A stretch of DNA of 47,001 nucleotides, taken from NCBI GenBank assembly GCA_016928865.1, contig JAFGJX010000023.1, positions 1 to 47,001 of the forward strand. The letters are read 5' to 3'. The notes beneath the pieces were generated by a model. That model was not told the DNA's origin and ran no database searches. It worked only from the letters and a program-made list of their open reading frames with translations. The position numbers were made by a program, and so were the translations under genes. This stretch comes from Spirochaetota bacterium. GTDB lineage: Bacteria > Spirochaetota > UBA4802 > UBA5550. Shown piece by piece: positions 7,854 to 15,376 of this stretch. Every line of letters begins with the position of its first letter. Within the stretch, counting starts at the first letter, position 1.

Positions 7854-9488
7854 TCAATAGGCGTACAGGTAGCACTCGCCCGGCTCGCTCCACGAGCCGT
7901 ACAGGTCCATGCCCCGCACCGTAAACCCGTACACCATGCCTTTGACAAGTGAAAGCTCAGACAGCGGAAAGTGGCTCCCGCGGTCGCGCCGCTCCGGCCC
8001 GACCGGGAAGCTGTAGGTCCCGATGATCTCTCCACTACAGGAGCCGGCCTGCGCGGATATCTCGATTTCACGGCAGTAGGGAGGGACCGATACCGCGAGC
8101 TCGAGGTGCTCCCGGCCCTCGACCCGGTCGCCGTATATTACCGGCGCTTCCACCCCGCCGGTGGAGGCGATCGCCCACGGGCTCGCTTCTCCCTCGTTGC
8201 CCCTGCCGTCCACGGCGGAGACGCTGTAATAGAATTCCATTGCCGACGGCAGGCCGCTGGCGTAATACCCGTCGTCCGGGCCGAAATCAGTGAAATAGAA
8301 GAGCGCGTCCCCATCGCCGCCCGCGGCCGTGCCGATCAGCGAATAGCCGTCAGGCGCGCGGCCGTAGATGTTGTACGACACCGCGCCCGGGACGTTCCTG
8401 AACGATATGTCGATCGCGTTGGCGTGGACCTCGAGCCGGACTTCCGGCGCCGGAAGGATGTCCGCGATATAGGTGTTGAACACGTAGTCGGATATGTCGA
8501 TGGGAGCGGTGCCGTCGATGATCATGCCCCGTATCAGGATAAACCTGTCCCCGTTGCTCAGGGCCGGCTCCTCCGGGTCCTCGATGCTGTCGTCCATGTC
8601 CGCGATGATCAGCACGTCGTACACGCCCGAATTCAGGTCGCGGGTCATGTTGTTTCCGAGGTCGTTCCCGTAGTGGTTCAGCTTCACGTAGCTCGTGCCG
8701 CCGTCATAGCGGTATGCGTAGTATTTCAGGGGATCGCCGCCGGGAAAGTACATGTACACGTATATCGTCGCGTATTTCAGGTCCAGCCTGTTGCTCGCCG
8801 CTATCGTCTCATGGCACGGGTCAACGAGGTCGTCCTCGCGCACCTTCACGATCATGTCGCCCTTCACGGCAAAGTCCACCCTGAAGCCCCGATCGCCTCT
8901 GGTCCCGTCAAAACCGTCCGCGTCAAGATCGAACTTCCCGTGCACGGTATAGTTCCCGGGCGCAAAGCGGTCAACCGCGCCGGTATGGATATACAGGTAA
9001 TCGCTCGTCGCGTGCATGACCTCCGACCTGTTCCGCCCGCTCACGAGTCTGGTTGCGCCGCCGTAGCCGAATTCGCCCCTGAAGGAGCCGCGGCTGTCGT
9101 AAAGGAAGCCGTACACCTTCGCGTTCCGCATTGAGGGCACGTTGAAATCGACGGTAATGACGCCGCCCTGGTCCGGCGCCGGGGCCGCCTCGGGTATGGG
9201 GGTCTCGTCGGGCGCGACCGGGATTTCTTCCCCGCCAGGCGCGGATTCCACGCTCTCGCCGATTTCGCCCTCTTCCAGATATGCGCCATACTCCAGGGCC
9301 TCAGAATCAACGGCCGAACCGATAAAAGAGAGGGCTGCCAGCGGCTGCGTCCCGGCCGTATCATCGTAGCACGAGGATGCGGTCATGACCGACAGGCAGA
9401 GCGCCAAAACCAGGCTTTTACTTTTGAGTGAGCCGGGTGACTTGAAAAGGCGCGGAACCGGCCTGCCAGGATGTCCGTTGCTGTACAT
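7854..9488 (-). CDS. Lipoprotein with fibronectin-III-like domains, unknown function
   Basis: The 544-residue protein has a basic N-terminus, a hydrophobic segment and a lipobox-like MTASSC at about residue 40, so it is probably lipid-anchored. A low-complexity acidic/Pro/Ala linker (about 65-110) follows. Next comes a region with DLDADGFDGTRGDRG, which looks like a Ca2+-binding loop. One or two fibronectin-III-like domains lie at about 350-445 (VPGAVSYNIYGRAPDG, then EFYYSVSAVDGRGNEG) and another near the C-terminus (LSLVKGMVYGFTVRGMDLYG). No catalytic motif is visible. The gene is convergent with the phosphatase gene, six bases apart. A shorter N-terminus starting just before the hydrophobic segment is possible. 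Surface or periplasmic binding is a guess from architecture. Confidence 0.75.
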   Translation of the reverse strand: MYSNGHPGRPVPRLFKSPGSLKSKSLVLALCLSVMTASSCYDDTAGTQPLAALSFIGSAVDSEALEYGAYLEEGEIGESVESAPGGEEIPVAPDETPIPEAAPAPDQGGVITVDFNVPSMRNAKVYGFLYDSRGSFRGEFGYGGATRLVSGRNRSEVMHATSDYLYIHTGAVDRFAPGNYTVHGKFDLDADGFDGTRGDRGFRVDFAVKGDMIVKVREDDLVDPCHETIAASNRLDLKYATIYVYMYFPGGDPLKYYAYRYDGGTSYVKLNHYGNDLGNNMTRDLNSGVYDVLIIADMDDSIEDPEEPALSNGDRFILIRGMIIDGTAPIDISDYVFNTYIADILPAPEVRLEVHANAIDISFRNVPGAVSYNIYGRAPDGYSLIGTAAGGDGDALFYFTDFGPDDGYYASGLPSAMEFYYSVSAVDGRGNEGEASPWAIASTGGVEAPVIYGDRVEGREHLELAVSVPPYCREIEISAQAGSCSGEIIGTYSFPVGPERRDRGSHFPLSELSLVKGMVYGFTVRGMDLYGSWSEPGECYLYAY

Positions 9489-9662
9489 GAGTGTACCCTG
9501 TTCCAGTTTTTGCAGATATAATTAATTGATGGGATACTGATAAAATGTCAATTACTTTACTGGCGCCCGGGCACGGCATCCGGATCCCGCATTGGCCAAT
9601 CAAACCTCTACTGGGAGCGGAGGGGCGTGAAGCTCGCGCCGGGCAAGCATCAGGATGCCTGA

Positions 9663-9691
9663 CGCCTTCCGGGCCGCGCGCCCGGAAGGCG
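9663..9691. other. Strong GC-rich hairpin
   Basis: CGCCTTCCGGG (9663-9673) and CCCGGAAGGCG (9681-9691) form a perfect 11-base-pair stem with a 7-base loop. It lies 28 bases past the stop codon of the zinc-ribbon gene (minus strand), where a terminator would be expected. It has no U-tract on either side, and a smaller inverted motif (CATC-AG-GATG) adjoins. Terminator, mRNA 3' stabiliser or REP-like element are all possible. Confidence 0.6.
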
Positions 9692-9718
9692 CTGCCGCGC
9701 ATGGCGGCCTGAGCCGAT

Positions 9719-9955
9719 CTAGCCGCCCATCTTGAGGATGTAATACGCGGCCGCGGCTATCACCACGATCGCCAGGCAGGCGATGATTATTCCGACCGGC
9801 GCCTTCTTCGCGTGTGATGTTCTCTTCCACGTCTTGGGCTCGGCCGATACCTGAGTGGGCGCATGGGGATTCGCCACCGGCTTATTGCAGAACGGGCAGA
9901 GCGTGGCGAACTCAGACACCTGTTTTCCGCAATGGACGCAATACGCAGTATTCAT
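9719..9955 (-). CDS. Small zinc-ribbon membrane protein
   Basis: The 78-residue protein opens with a CxxC-x(12)-CxxC zinc ribbon (CVHCGKQVSEFATLCPFCNK). A short polar Pro/Ala/Thr linker and a basic patch (WKRTSHAKK) follow, and it ends with one transmembrane helix (about 55-75, VGIIIACLAIVVIAAAAYYI). This is the common zinc-ribbon-plus-tail-anchor layout, usually of unknown function. The start at 9955 is chosen because GGAGG lies eight bases upstream (complement of 9964-9968); the longer reading to 10048 lacks such a site. It appears monocistronic. Confidence 0.8.
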   Translation of the reverse strand: MNTAYCVHCGKQVSEFATLCPFCNKPVANPHAPTQVSAEPKTWKRTSHAKKAPVGIIIACLAIVVIAAAAYYILKMGG

Positions 9956-10112
9956 ATCCTTTTCCTCCGGTTCAACATTCGATACGTTGTATAGTAGTCT
10001 GCCTTTTCCGAGACGGGCCGTTGCCGGCGCGTAAAAAAAGGCATCCATCGAATATACTATAGATATGCGGATTTGAAAAGCAAAAGATTTTTTTTATTCA
10101 ACGATTCCCCCG

Positions 10113-10126
10113 AGGTCCCGGGACCT
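10113..10126. promoter_or_regulatory. 14-base perfect palindrome upstream of queF
   Basis: AGGTCCCGGGACCT is perfectly self-complementary and followed by an A/T-rich stretch, between the divergently transcribed zinc-ribbon and queF genes. It could bind a dimeric regulator. The stem is too short and the tail wrong for a convincing terminator. I looked for a preQ1 riboswitch here and did not find one. Confidence 0.3.
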
Positions 10127-10209
10127 TAAAATAAATCTAACCGCGTTTTCTTCTTGATTTTATTCTCCCTGCCCTGTAGTCCTTTACTATCAACGACAGG
10201 AGCGGGACC

Positions 10210-10599
10210 ATGCCGGAAGCGGAAGGCAAAACCTTCGAATTTCAGGACGAGAGCGCCATACGGGCCGATTTTCTCGAAACCATCGATTACGCCGGCAACC
10301 CGCAGGAGATCACCTACGAGACCGATGAATTTTCCGCGGTCTGCCCCTTTTCGGGACTGCCTGACATCGGCACGGTCATAATCGTATATGTGCCGGACCG
10401 GCGCCTGGTCGAGCTGAAATCGCTCAAGTACTATTTCGTCTCGTTCAGGAACGCGGGCATCTACCAGGAGGCGGCGACGGACAGGATCTACCGCGACCTC
10501 CACGCCCTTCTCATGCCGAAGCGCCTTATGGTGAAGACTGTGTACAACATCCGCGGAGGCATCGGGTCAACCTGCGTTATGGATTCTGAAACAATGTGA
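10210..10599 (+). CDS. queF: NADPH-dependent 7-cyano-7-deazaguanine reductase
   Basis: The 129-residue protein is a type I (short, unimodular) QueF. The catalytic cysteine is Cys45 in [12 protein letters not shown], with the acid Asp52 seven residues on, and the substrate/NADPH signature [20 protein letters not shown] follows. It reduces the nitrile of preQ0 to the amine of preQ1 in queuosine tRNA modification, in the cytoplasm, through a thioimide on the Cys. The protein is somewhat shorter than the Bacillus enzyme, mostly at its N-terminus. A GACAGGAGC ribosome-binding site precedes the ATG. No other queuosine genes are present in the window. The next gene follows after about 35 bases, so the two may share a transcript. 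Confidence 0.95.
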   Translation: MPEAEGKTFEFQDESAIRADFLETIDYAGNPQEITYETDEFSAVCPFSGLPDIGTVIIVYVPDRRLVELKSLKYYFVSFRNAGIYQEAATDRIYRDLHALLMPKRLMVKTVYNIRGGIGSTCVMDSETM

Positions 10600-10634
10600 C
10601 GGCAGGGCCCGTGCCCTGACCGCGGAGGAAGGTG

Positions 10635-11231
10635 ATGATCGACATGAACAGAATACTGATGGCGCCGGCCAGGTTCATAGACGCGCTGCTTGACCGGATC
10701 TGCGCGGTTCTGGGCGCGATCGCGTTCGCCCAGTTTCCCCAGTACCTGATCCTCTACATCCAGCGGCTGGGCGGCCACGTGGACGAGGCGGCGCGGAACA
10801 TCGACAAGTACCGGGAGATCGCGAAAGAGCTGGGCAAGTCGCTCTACCAGTACAGCCAGCACCTCCTGGGCTCGAACGACCCCGCGGTGTTCAAAACCGG
10901 CCAGAAGATCGCGCTCGACCTTCAGCGGTACGACAGCCTGACCGCGGCGCTCAGGGAGCTCGAGGCGGCGCCGGCGTACAAAAAGTTCTTCGTGTTCATC
11001 CAGAATATCGACCTCGATATCGCCCGGGCGACGCTCGCGAATTTCACGCCAGGCCTGCCGTTCAGCCTCGAGGGCGCGGCCTACGCGGCGATCGGCATCG
11101 TCATCGGCATGATCCTTTATTTCTGCCTGAGCAGGCTGATCGTATGGTCCGTGAAGAAACTGGCCGGGCGGAAGCGGCAGCCCGCGCCGCCGCAACCGCC
11201 GCTCTATCCGCCGTATCCGCCTGCGATGTAG
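10635..11231 (+). CDS. DUF2937-like membrane protein
   Basis: The 198-residue product begins with an amphipathic or hydrophobic segment and the phrase DRICAVLGAIAFAQFPQY, followed by IQRLGGHVDEA. This is the signature of the DUF2937 family: small inner-membrane proteins of unknown role with a hydrophobic segment at each end. A second transmembrane helix lies at about residues 155-175 (AIGIVIGMILYFCLS). The region between is helical and charged and probably periplasmic. The tail is basic, then Pro/Tyr-rich (PPLYPPYPP). The ATG at 10635 has GGAGG six bases upstream (10624-10628). The function is unknown; an AAA+ ATPase gene follows beyond an inverted repeat. Confidence 0.82.
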   Translation: MIDMNRILMAPARFIDALLDRICAVLGAIAFAQFPQYLILYIQRLGGHVDEAARNIDKYREIAKELGKSLYQYSQHLLGSNDPAVFKTGQKIALDLQRYDSLTAALRELEAAPAYKKFFVFIQNIDLDIARATLANFTPGLPFSLEGAAYAAIGIVIGMILYFCLSRLIVWSVKKLAGRKRQPAPPQPPLYPPYPPAM

Positions 11232-11257
11232 GTGGTTCGCCCCCTTCGGAACGCCTC

Positions 11258-11390
11258 CCTGTCCCCGCAGGGGGCACGAATGAAGTGGAGATGAAAAGAT
11301 ATATTGAGCTTTATGAAAGGGGCTTGGATTACTTTTGAAATTTATATATAGATATAGCATGATTTCGCGTGCCCCCTGCGGGGGACAGAA
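11258..11390. repeat. Inverted repeat arms flanking an AT-rich spacer
   Basis: The segment around 11258-11280 (GTCCCCGCAGGGGGCACG) and the segment around 11366-11387 (CGTGCCCCCTGCGGGGGACAG) are reverse complements over about 20 bases with one G indel. They enclose about 85 bases of AT-rich DNA. Each arm also folds on itself (CCCC-CTGC-GGGG), like the hairpins inside the repeats at 2.1-3.3 kb. The spacer contains a 15-codon ORF (11291-11338, after GTGGAG) that I do not call as a gene. The element separates the DUF2937-like gene from the ATPase gene and could terminate, stabilise or attenuate transcripts. Confidence 0.7.
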
Positions 11391-11411
11391 GGGCGATGGA
11401 CGGAGATGGCG

Positions 11412-12710
11412 ATGACACGTATTTCGATGGAAAACGACGACAGGAAGCCGCGTCCCGCCGAGGAGGCGCACCTGATCCCGTACGACCGGATGAAGGAGCA
11501 GTTCGAGAAGGAGGTACTCGGGTTCCTCGAGAAAAAAGGGGCCGAGGACATGACGCCGCCCCAGGTGTCATTTGAAAAGGGGGCCACCCGAATCCACTTC
11601 GCAACGCCGCCGATAACGCCCGGCATGCTGATTGACTTTGTCCTGATCATCAAGAAGTATATCACCCATCTGCGCGTCCATTCCTTCGACAGCGGCTATT
11701 ACGCCTTCCAGGCGCTGAACAGGAACGTATTCAAGACCGAAAACATCCTCGACAACTGCAAGGTCGAATTCTTCGTGCTCTCAACCACCTCCCGGGTGGA
11801 AATCTCCAAGAAGGGAAACCTGTCACAGGAGGAGATCAACATGGCGGTGGAGCTGTTCCGCCGCGCGGTCTCGGCCACGCGCCAGGACCCGGCCTTCCGC
11901 CTGCGCGCGCTCGGCGCCTCCATGGTGGAGCCGGACCGGGACCTCACCTGGGACTATATCGCCGGGTACGAAGAGGTGAAGCGGAACATACGGGAGTCGG
12001 TGATCCTCCCCCTGCAGAACCCGGACATGTACGATTCAATAGCGCGGATGACGAGGAAGGTGTTCGAGACGAACCGGCCGCGCGCCATCCTCTTCGACGG
12101 CCCGCCCGGGGTGGGAAAGACCACCGCGGCGCGCATCATCGCCGGCGAATCCGACCTGCCCCTGGTCTACGTGCCGGTGGAATCGATCATGTCGAAGTGG
12201 TACGGCCAGTCGTCGCAGAACCTGTCACAGATCTTCGACGCCTGCGAGGACCTCGGGGGCGCCATCATCTTCCTGGACGAGATCGATTCGCTTGCCGGTT
12301 CGCGCGACCAGAACATGTTCGAGGCCACGCGCCAGATCCTCTCGGTGCTCCTGCGGCGGCTCGACGGCATCGACGCGGCCGCCTCGACCATAACGATCGG
12401 CGCCACCAACCGCAAGAACGACCTGGACCACGCCCTGATTAGCCGCTTCGACCAGACCGTCTACTTCCCGCTGCCGAACGCGGCCGAGCGCGCGGCCATC
12501 TTCGGGAATTACGCAAAGAACCTGGGAGAGGCCGAATGCTCCCACCTGGGCGACCGGAGCGAAGGGCTCTCCGGCCGGAACATCAAGGACATCTGCGAGT
12601 TCACGGAGCGCCGGTGGGCCCGCAAGGTGCTCGTCAAGAACCTCGAGCCTGCCGCGCCGCCCTTCGACTTCTACCGGCACACCCTCCGGATATGGAAGGA
12701 AACGAAGTAA
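11412..12710 (+). CDS. AAA+ ATPase with a novel N-terminal domain
   Basis: The 432-residue protein has one C-terminal AAA+ module of the classic FtsH/Vps4-like clade. Walker A is GPPGVGKTT with Lys236, Walker B is IIFLDEID with Asp289 and Glu290, a sensor-1 Asn sits in TIGATNR, and the arginine finger is in ALISRFDQ. The pore loop SKWYGQS carries the aromatic residue used for substrate threading. The first ~170 residues form an alpha/beta region I do not recognise, joined by a linker with WDYIAGYEEVKRNI. It probably remodels or unfolds a protein partner, possibly membrane-linked given the upstream DUF2937-like gene. The start at 11412 has CGGAG six bases before it; an in-frame ATG at 11406 is the alternative. 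No protease domain is present. Confidence 0.88.
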   Translation: MTRISMENDDRKPRPAEEAHLIPYDRMKEQFEKEVLGFLEKKGAEDMTPPQVSFEKGATRIHFATPPITPGMLIDFVLIIKKYITHLRVHSFDSGYYAFQALNRNVFKTENILDNCKVEFFVLSTTSRVEISKKGNLSQEEINMAVELFRRAVSATRQDPAFRLRALGASMVEPDRDLTWDYIAGYEEVKRNIRESVILPLQNPDMYDSIARMTRKVFETNRPRAILFDGPPGVGKTTAARIIAGESDLPLVYVPVESIMSKWYGQSSQNLSQIFDACEDLGGAIIFLDEIDSLAGSRDQNMFEATRQILSVLLRRLDGIDAAASTITIGATNRKNDLDHALISRFDQTVYFPLPNAAERAAIFGNYAKNLGEAECSHLGDRSEGLSGRNIKDICEFTERRWARKVLVKNLEPAAPPFDFYRHTLRIWKETK

Positions 12711-12741
12711 TTATTCGGGGAGGAGGTGGCGCAGCGCCCGC

Positions 12742-13302
12742 CTATCTGCCGAGCATTCCATCCCTGAGCGCTTCCTGAATGCTGTTTGGCCCGATCCATA
12801 TGCCAAACAGGGCCTTCTTGAAGGCCAGGCCCTCAACCGATGATTTCAGGGCGCCGTTTTTATACACCCGGACCCCCCTGCCCGGCAGGTACGCGATATC
12901 GAACCTGTCACCAACGGCAATGCCGTCCTTGAAGGTATTTATGAATTTGTCTATTCCTTCCCTGAACGGGGCGTCTTTCCCGCCGGTGGATTTCCTGAAC
13001 CCCTCGCGCGTGTTGTCCTCCATACGCTTCGGCGTGATCAGCCTTGAAACGATATGCAGCCGCACGCACATCGGCTCATCAGCCGCGGCAATGGCCGCAC
13101 CGTCTGATCCCTTCGCCTTCAGGTAAAGAGCGCCGATGTAGATATCGAATCCGAATTTCGTCCTGATCCCGGTGCCGTTGAGCACCAGGGTCTTACCTGC
13201 CGCGTTATAGGAATCCGGGATAGTGACATCCTTGACCGTCTTTGCATCGGCAACGGCAAACCCCACCGCCATCGCCAGCACTACCGCATACAATCTTTTC
13301 AT
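12742..13302 (-). CDS. Secreted chalcone-isomerase-like protein
   Basis: The 186-residue protein has a clean signal peptide (MKRLYAVVLAMAVGFAVADA) and a chalcone isomerase-like domain. Its hallmarks are the opening IPDSYNAAGKTLVLNGTGIRTKFGFDIYIGALYL and the closing GIWIGPNSIQEALRDGMLG. Bacterial members are periplasmic, of unknown function, and lack the catalytic residues of plant chalcone isomerases; fatty-acid binding has been proposed for related folds. The ATG at 13302 follows GAGAGG; the longer reading to 13368 would bury the signal peptide. The gene is convergent with the AAA+ gene, 31 bases apart. Confidence 0.85.
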   Translation of the reverse strand: MKRLYAVVLAMAVGFAVADAKTVKDVTIPDSYNAAGKTLVLNGTGIRTKFGFDIYIGALYLKAKGSDGAAIAAADEPMCVRLHIVSRLITPKRMEDNTREGFRKSTGGKDAPFREGIDKFINTFKDGIAVGDRFDIAYLPGRGVRVYKNGALKSSVEGLAFKKALFGIWIGPNSIQEALRDGMLGR

Positions 13303-13535
13303 CTGTCTGAACCTCTCTTCATTGTGATGAGCAGTTTGCCGAAAAACAGCAGACCGCGTGCAATACACTATTGTATCACCATTTTTTAATGCCGGAAGTC
13401 AAGGACAATGTATGGTCAGTTAATCTATTGAACAGACAACAAACCGCTGGCCCCTGAACCATGGGGCGGCATATAAAAGCACAGAGTCCCTGCATCGTTC
13501 CCGGGCATTGTGGAGCGGAGACAACAGGTATGAGA

Positions 13536-13727
13536 TTATTTCTTTTCCGTGATGTCCTTAATCACGTGACGCATGCCCAGCCAGTAGGAAAAGCAGGTTG
13601 CGATCAGAAGCACAAAAAACCCGATCATCAGCTGCAGGTCCCCATAGTGCGGTCGGAGCATGATCATGCCGATGACCAGGGACGGAATGATTAAGAGGGC
13701 GAGAGAACGAAAATAGACCAGTTTCAT
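13536..13727 (-). CDS. 63-residue two-helix membrane protein
   Basis: The small protein has two hydrophobic segments (about residues 8-25 and 33-52) joined by a short polar loop (RPHYGDLQ), and a charged C-terminus (HVIKDITEKK). A perfect AAGGAGGAG ribosome-binding site and a promoter with a palindromic operator upstream support it as a real gene despite its size. I recognise no family. A role as a small stress-induced or regulatory membrane protein would be speculation. Confidence 0.75.
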   Translation of the reverse strand: MKLVYFRSLALLIIPSLVIGMIMLRPHYGDLQLMIGFFVLLIATCFSYWLGMRHVIKDITEKK

Positions 13728-13753
13728 AAACTCCTCCTTGAAATTGATTGAGA

Positions 13754-13782
13754 ATAATGGAAATTTCGGTTAACCGAAACAA
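13754..13782 (-). promoter_or_regulatory. Promoter with 16-base palindromic operator
   Basis: On the minus strand, TTGTTT (13782-13777), a 17-base spacer and CATTAT (13759-13754) precede the small membrane protein gene. The perfect palindrome TTTCGGTTAACCGAAA (13764-13779) fills the spacer and touches the -35, the classic position for a steric repressor. No regulator gene adjoins, so the repressor must be encoded elsewhere. Confidence 0.55.
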
Positions 13783-14045
13783 ACGATGCAGAATACCATG
13801 GCACAAATCCCGCATCCTGTCTCGGCAAAAAAAAATCGAATGGAAAATGATGAGTGATGCATTCTTCTCTCCAGAATCACCCACTATACCAATCACCCAG
13901 GGCAGGTGAGACGGGAAAATTTGGTCATGCCCCCATTTTTTGTGTTGAATTTGTTTGCACCCTGCTTGATGCTTGATTGGATATTGTCGATTGTATTCCA
14001 CAACGCCTGAGAGGATGCACCATACAGGTATAAGGAGAATTTAAT
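13783..14045. other. Intergenic region upstream of the Fe-ADH gene
   Basis: Together with the operator this gives 318 bases without a gene. An A-run lies at about 13827-13836. The stretch nearest the ADH gene is A/T-rich with several TTGAT words (TTGATG-like at about 13966), but no promoter pair clearly better than background. An AAGGAGA ribosome-binding site ends it. I see no hairpin or RNA gene. Confidence 0.4.
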
Positions 14046-15263
14046 ATGATGCCATTCAGAAAACCGCTGCTGCGAGCATTCAAATCACTCCTTGCCTGTA
14101 GTATGTATCTCGTCCCCTCGCAGAAGAGCGTGCTCGTGCAGGGCCCGGGCAGCGTTAAAAAGCTTCCCGGCCTGATCAGGGAGCAGGGTATTCGGAAGCC
14201 TCTCATCATTACCGATTCAATCCTGATGAAGCTCAAGCTTCTTAACGGCCTTTTTGCGGAGTTCGATGCCATCGGGATGTCCCACGCGGTATACTACGGC
14301 GTGCAGCCGAACCCGACAGTGGACAACATTGAGGAGGCCTATGCGCTCTATGTAAAAAACGGCTGCGACGCCGTGGTCGGATTCGGCGGTGGGTCCCCGA
14401 TGGATTGCGCGAAGGTCGTCGCCGCCAGGGCCGCGAAGCCGGGTCTCACGGCTGACAGGATGGGCGGCTACTTCAAGATACTGCTCAGCTTCCACAAAAA
14501 GGTGCCGCGCATATTCGCCGTTCCCACAACCGCGGGCACCGGCGCCGAGACCACCAGCGCGGCCGTTGTTACCGATCCCCGGAAGCATTTCAAGTATACG
14601 GTCAACGACTTCCTCATCCACCCGCATTTCATCGTGCTTGACCCGGAGCTCACGATCGGTCTGCCGCCCTTCGTCACCGCCATCACGGCGCTGGACGCGC
14701 TTGCCCATTCCATAGAGGGCTACCTGGGCGGCGCCCATTGCCGCTTTTCCGATGCCTACTCGGAAGAGGCGGTGAAGATCATCTTCGAGAATATTGACAG
14801 GGTGTACAGAAACGGCCGCGACATCGATGCCCGCAGCCGGATGCTTCTCGCCTCCTATTACGCGGGTATCGTGCTCAACCGCGCCCTGACCGGCTATGTC
14901 CATCCCTTTGCCCATAAGATCGGCGGCATGTACGATCTTCCCCACGGCCGGGTAATCGGCGCCGTCATGCCCCTGGTCTTTGAATACTACGGCGCGACGG
15001 TTCACAGGCGCCTGGCGAGGCTTGCGGATGTCATCGCCGTCTCGAAGCCGGGCATGGACAACTCACAGAAAGCGGCGGCCTTCATAGAAGCAATACGGGG
15101 GCTCAACCGCAGGTACGGCATAGGTGAAACAATCCCGGAGATCAAAGAGGCCGACTTTCCCGGAATCGCGCGGTCCGTGCACCTGGAGTGCGTTCCCTAC
15201 CCCATACCCAGAATAATGAATGATGACGATATCATAATGATCCTGAAGCGTCTGAAGGGCTGA
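14046..15263 (+). CDS. Iron-containing alcohol dehydrogenase (group III)
   Basis: The 405-residue cytoplasmic enzyme has an N-terminal NAD(P)-binding domain with GFGGGSPMDCAKV. In the C-terminal helical domain all four metal ligands sit at canonical spacing: Asp217 and His221 in LDALAHSIEG, His286 in GYVHPFAHKIGG, and His300 in DLPHG. The motif VPTTAGTGAETTSAAV is also typical. It would interconvert an alcohol and an aldehyde with NAD(P)H. AAGGAGA lies before the ATG. An aldehyde:ferredoxin oxidoreductase gene and its MoaD-like partner follow in the same direction, suggesting that the two enzymes share aldehyde substrates, for instance in reducing organic acids to alcohols or the reverse. Substrate cannot be told from sequence. 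Confidence 0.93.
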   Translation: MMPFRKPLLRAFKSLLACSMYLVPSQKSVLVQGPGSVKKLPGLIREQGIRKPLIITDSILMKLKLLNGLFAEFDAIGMSHAVYYGVQPNPTVDNIEEAYALYVKNGCDAVVGFGGGSPMDCAKVVAARAAKPGLTADRMGGYFKILLSFHKKVPRIFAVPTTAGTGAETTSAAVVTDPRKHFKYTVNDFLIHPHFIVLDPELTIGLPPFVTAITALDALAHSIEGYLGGAHCRFSDAYSEEAVKIIFENIDRVYRNGRDIDARSRMLLASYYAGIVLNRALTGYVHPFAHKIGGMYDLPHGRVIGAVMPLVFEYYGATVHRRLARLADVIAVSKPGMDNSQKAAAFIEAIRGLNRRYGIGETIPEIKEADFPGIARSVHLECVPYPIPRIMNDDDIIMILKRLKG

Positions 15264-15376
15264 ATTGCAACGCGCGAAAATAATTCTCTTTCACCCCGGA
15301 ATGGAGCACAATCTGTATATATCATACGTATCGTCCAATACACAACCCATTGCCGTCCGGCAAGCAGGAGACTTCC

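Noticed and set aside
7971..9134. Plus-strand ORF of 387 codons opposite the lipoprotein gene
   Set aside because: Val/Arg/His-rich, no ribosome-binding site, no domain.
10050..10209. preQ1 riboswitch ahead of queF
   Set aside because: No preQ1-I pseudoknot core or other class recognisable; only a palindrome is present.
11291..11338. 15-codon ORF within the inverted repeat core
   Set aside because: Has a GTGGAG before its ATG, but too short to support without conservation or expression data.
10488..11471. Minus-strand ORF of 327 codons across the DUF2937-like gene
   Set aside because: Crosses the inverted repeat and lacks motifs; shadow.
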